Below are positions 9,412-19,263 of a stretch of 22,464 nt of DNA, piece after piece. Under the pieces are notes generated by a model. That model did no database searches. It was not told where the DNA came from and worked only from the letters and a program-made list of their open reading frames with translations. The position numbers were made by a program, and so were the translations under genes. The DNA comes from Chara braunii. Its lineage: Eukaryota; Streptophyta; Charophyceae; Charales; Characeae. The stretch covers positions 1,256,019 to 1,278,482 of the forward strand of contig BFEA01000105.1 of NCBI GenBank assembly GCA_003427395.1. Reading direction: 5' to 3'. Numbering within the stretch: position 1 is the stretch's first letter; each line of letters opens with the position of its first letter.

Positions 9412-10679
9412 GCATGAATCTGGACAGTTCCGGGCACATACAATCAAGGAACTTAACCGTAAAGCACGAGCATACTTGTGGTCGGGCGGCCCTAACAAAG
9501 AGGACTGCATACCAAAGATAGTCTGGCATTACATCACAAGGAAACCAGCCAGAGGAGGTCTTGGTATCATAGACCCCAAACAGGAAACCAAAGCCTTACG
9601 AGTCACATGGATAGTCAAACTACTAACTAAACCTGGTACAGCATGGAATAAATTGGCATTGAATAGCATCACGGGCCTAGCACCTACAGCCACACAAGCA
9701 AATATGTCCAGTCTGTTCTGGGTAACGACCAAGGAATGGAGCCAAAGTACAGGGCGCAGAAATCAATGAAGAGAAACCAGTCCAAATGAAGTCACGCCCC
9801 TACCACCATATTGGACGGCATTGCTAGTATTTGTTACGGATATGGCGGGAATTCATGCCGAAGAAGGTGGGTAGACCCAAATCCAAAGACGAGTTACTAA
9901 GGCAACCCCTATTTGGTAATCAGTGGGTGAGAGACGAAAGTGATCACCAAATATCCCTTAAGCGTAGAGGAAGGAGATGGCTATCGTGGATCAAACATGG
10001 AATTTGGAAAGTGAGCCATTTGTGGAATGAGGAGAAAAAGGACTGGGTGACACAACAGGAACTTGCCTCCCAGCTCAAAGGATGTCACCGACGAGATGAG
10101 AATCTACAATCCATTATCAACTGCATCCCAGAAGAATGGAAGGAGTTGTTGAGCGAAGCCTCAACCTGGAAATCGGGTGAGTGGGCAGTGAGGTTGCAGG
10201 ATTTAACCCCCTCAAGGGCCTATCAATTTTCCCATAAACAGCCAGCAAGGGACGGATACCCTGGCGGTGTTTACCTCTTTCCCAATTACCCCCTCCACAC
10301 AAGGCCTCCCATATATCCTGAATAAAGAGTTGGAAAGAACAATCCTAAAACCTTTTGTATTCAGAAAAGCCAGAGTGTTGGGATCATGGCCAAAAACAAT
10401 CTTCAAAATAGATACGGCAATTCAAAACTTGGGCTTGGACACTAGACAGAAGCAGAAGTCCCAAAACGAATGTGGATACACAGTCAAATTGGGATACAAC
10501 TTACTCCTCAAAACAAAGGACCCTGACTGAACGATAAAAAACAGATGGCACGAGTTAATAGGTCAGGACGCTAGTCAGATCCCACAAATACCATAGAAAA
10601 ATTCAAGTCAATCCGACCGGTCAAAATCAGAAGCTTCCAATGGCTCATCTGATACTTGGCTCTACCGGTTAACCAGTGG
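9412..10679 (+). pseudogene. LINE ORF2 C-terminal region, third block
   Basis: It begins with the right target duplication (9412-9427) and continues as LINE sequence: IKELNRKARAYLW, KIVWHYITRKPARGGLGI and ALRVTWIVKLL (9450-9620), the region following the RT in L1-type ORF2. Next comes FGNQWVRDE through WLSWIKHGIWKVSHLW (9910-10025), and RKARVLGSWPKTIFKIDTAI (10366-10425). Copy B on the minus strand has the same last segment (RKVRVLGTWPKAIFRIDTAI). Several frameshifts and stops break it. It ends with codons for PVNQW at 10665-10679, where the chromovirus is inserted. The region leads into the zinc-binding (zf-RVT-type) domain. Confidence 0.85.
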
Positions 10680-11704
10680 AGGAATGCAATGAATTGCAGT
10701 GCTGCAAGCAGGCTGTATACTAAATCTTGCCCATTTTGTTGTTGTCGGGACTTGATCCCGCAACCTTCATTTGCTGTGTTTGTCATTTTGCCTTGTTTGT
10801 GTTGTTTTGCCTGCTTTGATTGTTATGGGGTTTGAACCCGTGACCTGCTGATTGTTAGCTAGGTCCTTAGTGGTAGGTCTAGGACCACTAGGACTCGGTA
10901 GATGTTTTTGGTAGGGCTCTAGGTCGTGAGGCTGGCTGCCTGTTTGTAGAAAATGGGAAGCAGCGAGTAGGATGGGGTCTTTTGCATTTTGTTTGGCTGG
11001 GGAAACTCGGCCCGTCCGTTGCTGGAGCGCTGCTGCGCTATTTTGGGCGAGGTCATCTTCTTCTTCGAAGCCCAGCCATAGCTGGGGTTGGGAAAGGACG
11101 TTGAAGACTGCACTGCTGCTGTTTCACAGCCTTGCATGAGAGCTTCCACAGGACTGTGTTGTTGGGTTTGGGTGCTGCCACTTTCCACTTGGCAGCCATA
11201 TCTGTTGTTCCTCCTCACGAGGAACTCCATCTTCTTCGAAGTGTTGGAACGGTTGTCTCCTTCTTCATCAGGACTTCCAGTACTGCACGTCCGTGCAGGT
11301 GCTGAGCTGGCGCTGTTATCATTAGGGTTGCTGATTCAGATTGGCACGTTGTGACAGCTGTGGGGTTACTGCTGCTACGGCAGCCATAGCCTGGGATATG
11401 AGGTGGCGAGGAGGAAGAAGAAGACTCCTGTATATTTCGTTAAACACTTGTTTCTGGTTGTTCGAGGTTGTTGTAAACGCGGTTGTGATTCTTGGAACAA
11501 GTACTCTGGATTGATTGGAGGAGTGCGAGGGATTTCAGAATTGAAACTCGTGTTTCAATTCTCTATGTGTTTTGAGCTTCCGCTGTGCATATCTTCTCTC
11601 CGATTTTGTGTGGATTTGCCTCCTTCCAGTCTACTCTGCTATTGCATGCGTGTATGGGAACGTGTGAATTTGTTGTGGATTGAAGTTCAATCGGGTACAT
11701 AACA
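10680..11704 (+). repeat. 5' LTR of the chromovirus
   Basis: The 1,025-bp LTR is shared with 17654-18676. Common sequence starts AGGAATGCAATG and ends GGTACATAACA. The end has the usual CA, while the start lacks a clean TG unless the true edge is TG at 10685. Differences from the 3' copy are mostly transitions. A possible TATA-like stretch TATATTTC lies at about 11431. Two segments read on the minus strand like tRNA T-arms (about 10748-10771 and 10826-10846). LTRs supply promoter and polyadenylation signals for the element. Confidence 0.95.
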
Positions 11705-11725
11705 GTTGGTATATCTTCAATCAAG
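11705..11725 (+). other. Possible primer-binding site
   Basis: Directly after the 5' LTR the sequence is GTTGGTATATCTTCAA. TTGGTAT partly matches the TGGTATCAGAGC primer site complementary to plant initiator tRNA-Met, but the match fails after seven bases. The position is right and the match is weak, so another tRNA may prime. Confidence 0.35.
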
Positions 11726-12505
11726 GCTTGCTCAAGTAAGTTCGTTCCGTGAATTTCCTGGCCCGTCGTCATACCCTGTCAGTGTCTTTCAGAGGTCGTC
11801 AGCATCAGTCCGTGTGTCTAAGATCAGACTGGTTGTCAGTTGTCCTGGTCGGTGCTGACCCCCTCTCCGGGTCCGCTCAAATCTGATGACGGGAATGCTA
11901 TTGATGTATCCTGACCGCACGTGATTGCCAGTCAGTTCTGCAAATGCCAACTGTGAACGGCGTGTGTCCCAGCCGTCAGTTTCGGTCTGTCAGTCAGTCC
12001 TGTCAGTTGGCATGTTTACTATAGGCAGTCAGAAAAGGGTCAGTCCGTTAATGATGACTTCTGTCTGCGTCAGATGTCAGGTCGTCCGTCAAATGGCATA
12101 TTCCCATCTTTGATTAGAGCACGGATTTTCCAGACTGCATTTGCAGGAGAACGAGATCGGCTCCAATTTTATTTTTTTCTTGATTGCACAAATAAAGTAT
12201 CTCTCTCCCTTGCTGCAGAATGCTAACGGTGTTGAGAAGGCTCTGCGGCGAGCTTGTTCAAAACCGATTTTGTATTTTGTTTTTGTATTTTGTTCGGGTT
12301 CCACGCTCAGACGTAGTCGTTCCGTTGAGCCTGAATCCTCCCAGACTGTTCTCTGACATTTGGCACAACCTGCCGTGTTCCCCCATACTTTTAAAACAGC
12401 ACAGTCTAACTCTCGTTTTCTGAGTTCTGAGTGTGAACGGTCATCTGAGTTATTTTACTTTATTTTATTTGTATCTATCTGACAAATAAACGTTAAAAGA
12501 CCAGA
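11705..12505 (+). other. Untranslated leader with clustered GTCAGT motifs
   Basis: The 0.8 kb between LTR and gag shows no convincing reading frame. Between 11778 and 12044 the hexamer GTCAGT occurs eight times (11778, 11835, 11931, 11975, 11989, 11993, 12002, 12039), with further GTCAGA, GTCAGC and GTCAGG variants. 12100-12505 shows nothing recognisable. In LTR elements this region carries dimerisation and packaging signals. Confidence 0.6.
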
Positions 12506-14033
12506 ATGGCGGAGGTGAAGGAGGTTGGTGAAACATTCACGCCTGACAGAGAGGGGAAACAAGGAACAGTAGTGGAAGACCCGGTGGAAGCGACCTTGCG
12601 AGAAGCAAAGGAAATTGCTGCCAAAGCTCAAAGGGAAGTGGAAAGAATTGAGAGAGAAAAGGCAGAAGCCGTCCAGAAAGGAAAGACAGCAGCCAGACAG
12701 GCTGAGCTGCTGGAGAGCTTTGAGAAGGCCAAATCTGATGGCCGTGTTTCTGAGGTTGTTCAAAATCTTGCAGAAAGGGCCCTGCTAGAGGCTGCTCGTA
12801 CGAGGAACGTTTTCTCGGCCTGGGATGACAGGATTACAGTCGTCAAGACCGGACTGGCCTCGATGGACTCCACCCAGCAACGACAATCAGATGCCTTCTT
12901 CAGGCAGTTTCCACCATCTCCTACTCCTACTCCTACTCCTGCCCCCACTCCTCCTACCCCTCCACCTGTGACCTCACCACCACAGCAACCCCATCCTGGC
13001 ATAGTCCCCACACCGGGATCAAATTCTGGCTATGTACAGCCTGAACAGCGGTTTCCCAAGATGGCCCAGCCTGACAAGTTCACTGGGGAAGACCCCAAAG
13101 TGGACATCTTAGACTGGATAGCCCAAATGAGGTCGTACCTCAGGGGCTATACCTGTCCAGAAGTGGACAAGGTATGTGCCACAATGGCCCTCCTGGCAGG
13201 GGCTGCGCTGAAGTGGGCAACTTCTGAGGCCAACAAGGCCAAGAAGCAGCTAGATGATTGGATTGTTGTGATTGGTATGGACACTATCTTTCAGGGTCTG
13301 GAAACCAGATTTGCTGATAAGGAAAAGCCCTGCAAGGCCGCTGATGAGCTTGTGAGACTAGGCCAGGGTAAAAATGGCGAGGATCTCTCTCCAAGCTCTA
13401 TGCTGAGTGGGAACGACTAACATCAACCCCTGGTTTGGAAATGTCTAAGCAGGACAAAGTGACATGGTTTGTCAGAGCTGCTCCAACACATATTCCAAGG
13501 CCTTGTACACTGCAGGCCATAAGGATTGGATGTCTTTTGGCAGGGGAGCACTGGACATGGAGGCCACCCTTCATCTCCAGTCCTCTTCCCATAAGGGAAG
13601 CACCTCCTCTTCCTAAAGCAGGAGAAGGGAAAAGGGCGGATTTTATGCTGCAGGTTCTGATGATGACTTTGCAGGCTCTGACCAGGGGGGATCTGCTTCC
13701 CCAACTGGTCTAGATGCAAGAGACACACCAGATCGGGCCGCCTTGCTGTAGAGCCAGACTCTGATGAGCTTCATAAAGGGCAAAAGTCAGTTTCAGCCCC
13801 AAAAGACCACCAGCCCCAAGGGTTCAGGCAAACGCCCAAGTGGCCAGCAGACACCCAACCTCCCAAAGGGTGCCCAATGCCCAACTAGTCCCATGGATCC
13901 GGCCACATTCCCTTGGAGAGATCTTAAGATTGCAGAGGGAACATGGCAAAAGAGAAAGGATCAGGGAGTTTGCCTGCGTTGCGCAAAGAAGCACTTCATC
14001 AAAGACTGCCCTACGTGGGGCAGCAAGAGTTAA
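12506..14033 (+). pseudogene. gag: gag (capsid and nucleocapsid), frameshifted
   Basis: It starts at ATG 12506 (MAEVKEVGE). Residues 1-120 are charged with a long Lys/Glu-rich helical stretch. A Pro/Thr/Ser linker (12905-12995, CCTACT-type codon repeat) precedes a retrotransposon gag domain (from about 13060: RFPKMAQPDKFTGEDP, then IAQMRSYL). The first frame stops at 13418-13420. The capsid C-part (LYAEWERL, then KQDKVTWFVRAAPTHIPR) continues in another frame from about 13393, and a third frame from about 13500 carries ALYTAGHKDW, two stops, and the nucleocapsid knuckle at 13971-14009. That knuckle reads CLRCAKKHFIKDC, spacing CX2CX3HX4C, one residue short of the canonical CX2CX4HX4C. Gag forms the virus-like particle and packages RNA. 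Confidence 0.9.
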
Positions 14034-14911
14034 AAAAACAGAGCAGGCCAACAGAGGTAGCAGCCACCTCTGCTGAACTGCATTCACCCTCTGTGGAAGG
14101 TGAATCAGTCCATGAGCCTGTATGTATGGAGGCTGCAACTAACTCTCTGTATTCGTACACTGAGCCCTCTTTGGATGAGCCCTTATTTGAGGAAGAGACT
14201 GATTAATTCTACTCCCTTCATCTCCAACTGAAGGAGAAGAGAAAATTGAGGTCAGAGCTGATCTTTCTCAAACCTCTGATCAACAAAACCCGAATCAAGG
14301 CACTGTTAGACTGTGGTGCTACACAAAATTTCATCTCCCCTATAGGGGTACAAAAACTTCATTTGGGACCCAAGGTCTCAGACCTTGAGCATCCCTTATG
14401 CATACAGGTTGGGAATGCCCAGTCTGTCACAGTCCAACATGTCATCAAAGGTGTGTCAGTCAACTTTGATGTCGAAAGAGAAGTCAGACATAGCCTGAAC
14501 TTCTCTGTGTTTCCACACTTGCCTTTTGATCTGGTTCTGAGCCTAAAATGGTTAAGGGCAACTAATCCATGCATTGACTGGGTTGTGCCCAGTATGCAGT
14601 TAAAGACTGAACAGGGTGAGCTTAGACCTTGTGTCTTAGCAATAGACTATCACCCTAAGACAAGTTGCTATTGCCTGAAGGCATCAAAATTCTACGACTT
14701 GTCTAAACAAATTGACCACCAGAATCACTTTGTGGCCTACGTGGCCCAAACTGATTCATCCACCCCTCAGTGTGACCCCATCATCCAAAAGGTGGTTGAT
14801 GAGTATACTGACTTAACTCAGGAGCCTTTTGGACTTGTCCATAGAAAACACCGCATTGAGACCCTCTCTGACTCTACCCCTCCTAAGGGCAGAGTATATA
14901 GGATGTCTTGA
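14034..14911 (+). pseudogene. pol: pol N-terminus: aspartic protease
   Basis: The reading frame runs from about 14034, with one stop at 14204, through a Ser/Glu-rich spacer into a retropepsin domain. Catalytic motif ALLDCGATQNFIS has its Asp at 14309-14311. DCGA stands where DSGA or DTGA is commoner. The downstream hydrophobic motif FDLVLSLKWL (about 14527-14556) corresponds to the ILGxDWL strand, with the usual Asp replaced by Lys. The N-terminal edge of RT (EPFGLVHRKHRIE) begins near 14824 in the same frame before it ends at 14909-14911. The protease matures the Gag-Pol polyprotein in the particle. Confidence 0.9.
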
Positions 14912-15597
14912 GTTAAATAAGTTAAGGAAGCAGATGGAGAATCTAACTGAGAAGGGTTGGATCAGGCCCAGTTCATCTGAGTATGGAGCACCAGTTCTCT
15001 TTGTCCCAAAGGGAAATGGTGAACTCAGGATGTGTATTGACTACAGGAGCCTGAACAAGATCACTAGGAAGAGTTCAGAGGCCTTGCCTAGGATCGATGA
15101 TCTGCTGGATATAGTGCAAGACTGCAAAGTCTTAGCAAAATCGATCTGAAATCCGGGTATCATCAGATCGAAATGGTTGATGAGGATGTTCATAAGACTA
15201 CCTTCAAAACCCGTTACGACACCTATGAGTTTCTGGTTATGCTTTTTGGGTTATGCAATGCCCAGGAACCTTCCAGATAGAAATGAATAAGATCTTCAAA
15301 CCCTTTCTAGATCGTTTTGTCGTGGTCTACCTGGATGATATTTTGGTGGTCAACAAAAATGTTGTTGACCATGTTGATCATCTCCGAAAAATTCTGCAGA
15401 TTCTCAGAGAAAGCAAATACAAAATAAATGTAGAAAAGTCATCTTTCGGTGTTTCTTCTGTTTTGTATTTGGGACATGTGATTTCTGCAGATGGCCTTTC
15501 CCCAGAAGCCTCAAAGGTGGTTGCTGTTAGGGATTGGCCACAACTACAGACTGTTAGGGACATTAGGTTTTTTCATGGGTATGGCATCCTACTATAG
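14912..15597 (+). pseudogene. pol: pol: reverse transcriptase
   Basis: RT motifs are distributed over three frames. ELNKLRKQMENLTEKGWIRP and SSEYGAPVLFVPK, then ELRMCIDYRSLNKIT (14915-15064), are in one frame. [14 protein letters not shown] (15134-15175), with the motif A Asp, is in a second, reaching FGLCNA. The third (15253-15597) carries [22 protein letters not shown] (YLDD at 15328-15339, both catalytic Asp intact) and LGHVISADGLSP. Frameshifts lie near 14911, 15130 and 15265. The sequence is a typical Ty3/gypsy RT. Its catalytic residues persist although the frame is lost. Confidence 0.93.
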
Positions 15598-16095
15598 GAA
15601 GTTTATTAGAAACTTCTCTACTGTGGCCACTCCCCTAACTAACCTGTTGGCAAAAGATGTTCCTTTCAGATGGACACCTACATGTCAATTGGCTTTCTCC
15701 AGATTGAAGAAAGCCTTGACTCAAGCACCTATGTTGAAGCTCCCTGACCCTACTCTGCCATTTGTGTTGACCACTGATGCGAGTCAGTATGGTGTAGGGG
15801 TTGTCCTTCAACAAGATGACGGGTTTGGCGTTAAGCTTGTGGAGTTCATGAGCAAAAAGATCAAGGCTCAAAAGATCCATTTGCCCTTGTGTGTGCCCTC
15901 AAACAATGGAAACACTTCTTGCTAGGAAGACACTTCAAAGTTTATTATGATCATTCGACCTTGCAGTGGATGAAGACCCAGGGGGAGTTGAATGATAAGT
16001 TGGCGAGGTCATTCAGTTCTTTCACTTTTTTGACTTTGAACTGAATCACAAAAAGGGATGTTATAACAGAGTTGTTGATGCACTTTCTTGAAGGC
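15560..16095 (+). pseudogene. pol: pol: connection and RNase H
   Basis: MGMASYYRKFIRNFS (about 15576-15620) is the Ty3/gypsy tether after RT. ATPLTNLLAK, FRWTPTCQLAFSRLKKAL and LPFVLTTDASQYGVGVVLQQ (about 15765-15815) form the start of RNase H with its first catalytic Asp. A frameshift follows near 15880. HFKVYYDHSTLQWM appears at about 15935-15975, where the usual motif is TDH-xxL-x-W; the Thr-Asp is Tyr-Asp. RVVDALS (about 16065) closes the domain (VADALSR), with a stop right after. RNase H removes the RNA strand during reverse transcription. Confidence 0.88.
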
Positions 16096-16997
16096 CTGAC
16101 ACTTTTGTTGCCATTGTTCAGACCTACTCTTTTGGAGACTCCACTCGTCAAGCCATTGCTGATGCGCTGCCTCAAAACCTTGTCTTTGGCCCTATTGTCA
16201 GGAATCTGCAGGCCGATCCCAATTCTGAGTCGGGCTATGCCTTGACTTCAGATCTCCTGTATACAATCGGTGAGGGTGAGCAACACCTGTGTATCCCTAG
16301 TGATCGCAAGATCATAACCCATCTGATCTCAGAGAGTCCTGATGCTCGTGGTCATTTTGGGTTTCTGAAGACTTATGCTGCCCTGATCCAGCGCTTCTAC
16401 TGGCCAAAAATGAAAGAGGACATACTCCACTACTTAGAGATATGTGAGCTATGCCAAAGGAACAAGGTCCACATACGACCTCCTATGGACCTGCTCAAAC
16501 CTTTACAAATCCCTGAAGGTCCAGGTGAGTCTGTCTCTATAAACTTTACCGACTTAGGCAAGACCACCCCTCGAGGGATGAGACAAGTAATGGTATGTGT
16601 AGACCGGTTCTCTTAGCATGCAGAGTTTATCCCACTGCCTGCCGAGGCTAGAGTGCCTCTTGTCAGAGAGGTATTCGCTGAGAGGTGGGTGAGTATCCAT
16701 GGACACCCAACCTCCATTGCTAGTGACAGAGACCCATGCTTTTGCAACGATAAGTCGCGATCCTTCTGTCAGGATTATCTCCACTCCAAGTTAAACATGA
16801 CATATGGTAGACATCCGGAAGCCAATGGAGAGATTGAAGTGATGAACCAGATCTTGTTTCAGCTGCTCCGCCCTGTGATCGCACCAGATCAACAGGATTG
16901 GGACAAACATCTGTCCAGGGCACAACTCATGTACAATGCTTCTGTTCATAGTACGACCGGTTTCACCCCCTACAGATTGCACTGGGTAGAGACGTGA
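16096..16997 (+). pseudogene. pol: pol: integrase
   Basis: One frame from about 16096 carries the N-terminal zinc-binding region: GHFGFLKTYAALIQRFYWP, then ICELCQRNK (16350-16460). The second His and CxxC are present, but the first His of HHCC appears lost (ESPDARGH where ExHDxxxxGH is expected). In the core, SINFTDLGK (about 16536) has Asn (AAC, 16542-16544) at the first catalytic Asp position. SDRDPCF (about 16730) keeps the second Asp, and ANGEIEVMNQ (about 16822-16850) the Glu. YNASVHSTTGFTPY follows at about 16933. The only stop inside this frame is TAG at 16614-16616. Integrase inserts the cDNA; with Asn in the DDE triad this copy could not. Confidence 0.92.
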
Positions 16998-17626
16998 GAC
17001 AACCTCTCGACAACATTATCGATAAGGCTAAGCCCAAATTGACCCCTGGCACTGCTCAATTCACCCAGAACTATGAGAAGGATTTAGAGAAGGCCAGAGC
17101 TAACATGTTCAAATCACAAAAAAGAATGATTGAACAGGCTAACAAACACAGACAACCTTCTCTTATCCGTCCTCGGCACTGGGTTTGGGTACAACGTTCA
17201 GAACTAACAGATGAACAGGACATCTCACGAAAGTTGTTGCCTGTCTATTACGGCCCATGACAGGTTCTTGGTAGCGTAGGGGCAGATCCGTTTGAACCCT
17301 CTTATGTCCTCGCTGTACCCCCACACATCCGGACCCATCCTGTCTTCCATGCTTCAAAACTGTTGCCTTTCAATACTGCTGACGCGTTCCCTGATCGGCC
17401 CCAACAGTTTGGGCCTCCTATCCCTGGAAAGGGACATGAAGTCGAAAGCGTTGAAGATCAGTGGGGCACAGGCTCCAACTATGAGTATCTTGTCAAGTTC
17501 CTTTTCCAACCTCATACTGAGGACCGTTGGTTTACAAGAAAGGAACTTCTTAAGTCTGCAAATTCAGTCGTGCGGTTCTACAAGGCTGAGCAAACTGGGA
17601 AATTGCCCGGTCGTGGACATTCCTAG
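16994..17626 (+). pseudogene. pol: pol C-terminus with chromodomain
   Basis: After a frameshift near 16995 one frame runs to TAG 17624-17626 with a single internal stop (17258-17260). It includes the integrase C-terminal helix and barrel (ANKHRQPSLIRP, HWVWVQ; then PVFHASKLLPF). It ends in a chromodomain: EVESVEDQW at about 17440, EYLVKFLFQPHTEDRWF at about 17480-17530, and SVVRFYKAEQ near 17570. The layout EVExIxD - YLVKW - W - FLxxF is kept, with Phe for the usual Trp after YLVK. Chromodomains at this position define chromoviruses and can steer integration to marked chromatin. The gap to the LTR is 27 bp. Confidence 0.9.
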
Positions 17627-17636
17627 CTCAGGGTCC

Positions 17637-17653
17637 TCGCTCCCCAGGAGGGT
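17637..17653 (+). other. Candidate polypurine tract
   Basis: AGGAGGG (17646-17652) lies immediately before the 3' LTR, where plus-strand priming is expected. It is short, so the call depends mainly on position. Confidence 0.5.
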
Positions 17654-18676
17654 AGGAATGCAATGAATTGCAGTGCTGCAAGCGGGCTGTATACTAAATC
17701 TTGCCCATTCTGTTGTCGTCGGGACTTGATCCCGCAACCTTTGTTTGCTGTGTTTGTCATTTTGCCTTGTTTGTGTTGTTTTGCTTGTTTCATTGTTGTG
17801 GGGCTTGGCCCCGTGACCTGCTGATTGTTAGCTAGGTCCTTAGTGGTAGGTCTAGGACCACTAGGACTCGATAGATGTTTCTGGTAGGGCTCTAGGTCGT
17901 GAGGCTGGCTGCCCGTTCGTAGAAAATGGGAAGCAGCGAGTAGGACAGGGTCTTTTGCATTTCGTTTGACTGGGGAAACTCTGCCCGTCCGTTGCTGGAG
18001 TGCTGCTGCGCTATTTTGGGCGAGGTCATCTTCTTCTTCGAAGCCCAGCCATAGCTGGGGTTGGGAAAGGACGTTGAAGATGCACTGCTGCTGTTTCGCA
18101 GCTTTACATGAGAGCTTCCACGGGACTGTGTTGTTGGGTTTGGGTGATGCCACTTTCCACTTGGCAGCCATATTTGTTGTTCCTCCTCACGAGGAACTCC
18201 ATCTTCTTCGAAGTGTTGGAACGGTTGTCTCCTTCTTCATCAGGACTTCCAACGCTGCACGTCCGTGCGGGTGCTGAGCTGGCGCTGTTATCATTAGGGT
18301 TGCTGATTCAGATTGGCACATTGTGACAGCTGTGGGGTTACTGCTGCTACAGCAGCCATAGCCTGGGATATGAGGTGGCGAGGAGGAAGAAGAAGACTCC
18401 TGTATATTTCGGTGAACACTTGTTTCTCGTTGTTCGAGGTTGTTGTAAACGCGGTTGTGATTCTTGGAACAAGTACTCTTGATTGATTGGAGGAGTGCGA
18501 GGGATTGCAGAATTGAAATTCGTTTTTCAATTCTCTGTGTGTTTTGAGTTTCCGCTGTGCATATCTTCTCTCCGGTTTTGTGTGGATTTGCCTCCTTCGA
18601 GTCTACTCTGCTATTGCATGCATGTATGGGAACGTGTGAATTCATTGTGGATTGAAGTTCAATCGGGTACATAACA
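17654..18676 (+). repeat. 3' LTR of the chromovirus
   Basis: At 1,023 bp it is colinear with 10680-11704. Over the first 500 bp I count roughly 25 substitutions, nearly all transitions, plus single-base indels (for example one base lost in GAAGACTGC/GAAGATGC). It ends in GGTACATAACA, and the next base (18677) is LINE sequence. Confidence 0.95.
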
Positions 18677-19263
18677 CTGCATATCAGAAGAAGAAAGAAT
18701 GACCCTAACAGTTCAGAGTTATGCGCGGTATGTTCAGAAAATGAACCAGAAGATATGCTACATTGCGTGAGACGCTGCAGAGAGACGACGAAATATTGGG
18801 CGAGGGCTTCAGATCTCTGGGACTCTCTCTTCTCGACTCCCCTCCCTGAACACCCCATCCAACTCCTACAGACTAACATCCCAGCTCAGTTCCACTAGAC
18901 AGAGAAAACGTGGTTCAGAATGATCACAAAGGTAACACTGTGGTCCATATGGAAGTAAACGTGTTGCAGAACCGTTGAGGGACTCTCAACTCCAAGGGAG
19001 AAGGTATGGGCAGAGACAAGGACCTTGTTTCAGGCAGAGATGCTTTGTAAGTGGCATAAGACGAGACACTCCATGCCAGATGACGAAGAGCAACAGAAAA
19101 GAATCAAGGCGAAATTCACAAAGGTCTGGCTCGCAGGAGGCAAAGTAGCAGAGAGAAATGACTTTCGCATACGGTGGAAAGACTGGCACAACTCAGAAGC
19201 AGGGTGGAGAAGGCAAAGATCCCAGCCAGCAGATGGACAAGATCTATCACAGGCGATGTAATA
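18677..19263 (+). pseudogene. LINE ORF2 zinc-binding C-terminus, fourth block
   Basis: It begins with LHIRRRKNDPNSSE, which continues the PVNQW of 10665-10679. Copy B reads LPVNQWLHVRRK without interruption. Cysteines and histidine follow in CAVCSENEPEDMLHCVRRC (18723-18780), the zinc-binding pattern (CxxC...HCxxxC) of the reverse-transcriptase-associated zf-RVT domain. The tail includes TLWSIWK, then AEMLCKWHK, VWLAGGKVAERND and IRWKDWHNSE (18940-19200), matching copy B (TLWIIWKE, TWLIGGKVADLRD, CKDWHNS). Two or more stops lie near 18895 and 18958. The frame ends at 19259-19261. Confidence 0.88.

Larger units (their letters stand above)
10680..18676 (+). mobile_element. Ty3/gypsy chromovirus LTR retrotransposon, defective
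   Basis: This is a complete but inactivated element of 7,997 bp. It has a 5' LTR (10680-11704), an untranslated leader (11705-12505), gag, then pol in the order protease, RT, RNase H, integrase, chromodomain, a purine tract and a 3' LTR (17654-18676). Order PR-RT-RH-IN identifies Ty3/gypsy, and the C-terminal chromodomain places it among chromoviruses. It lies in the same orientation as the host LINE and splits it exactly between codons for QW and LH. LTR identity is about 95% over the first 500 bp by eye. Every coding segment has stops or frameshifts. Confidence 0.95.

Noticed and set aside
11427-11440. TATA box of the LTR promoter as a firm feature
   Set aside because: TATATTTC at about 11431 is plausible, but with no transcription-start evidence it could be chance, so it is mentioned only in the LTR entry.
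17623-18879. Long minus-strand open frames across the 3' LTR (182 and 230 codons)
   Set aside because: They lie in LTR and LINE sequence antisense to the elements, are not open in the same way in the 5' LTR, and show no domain.
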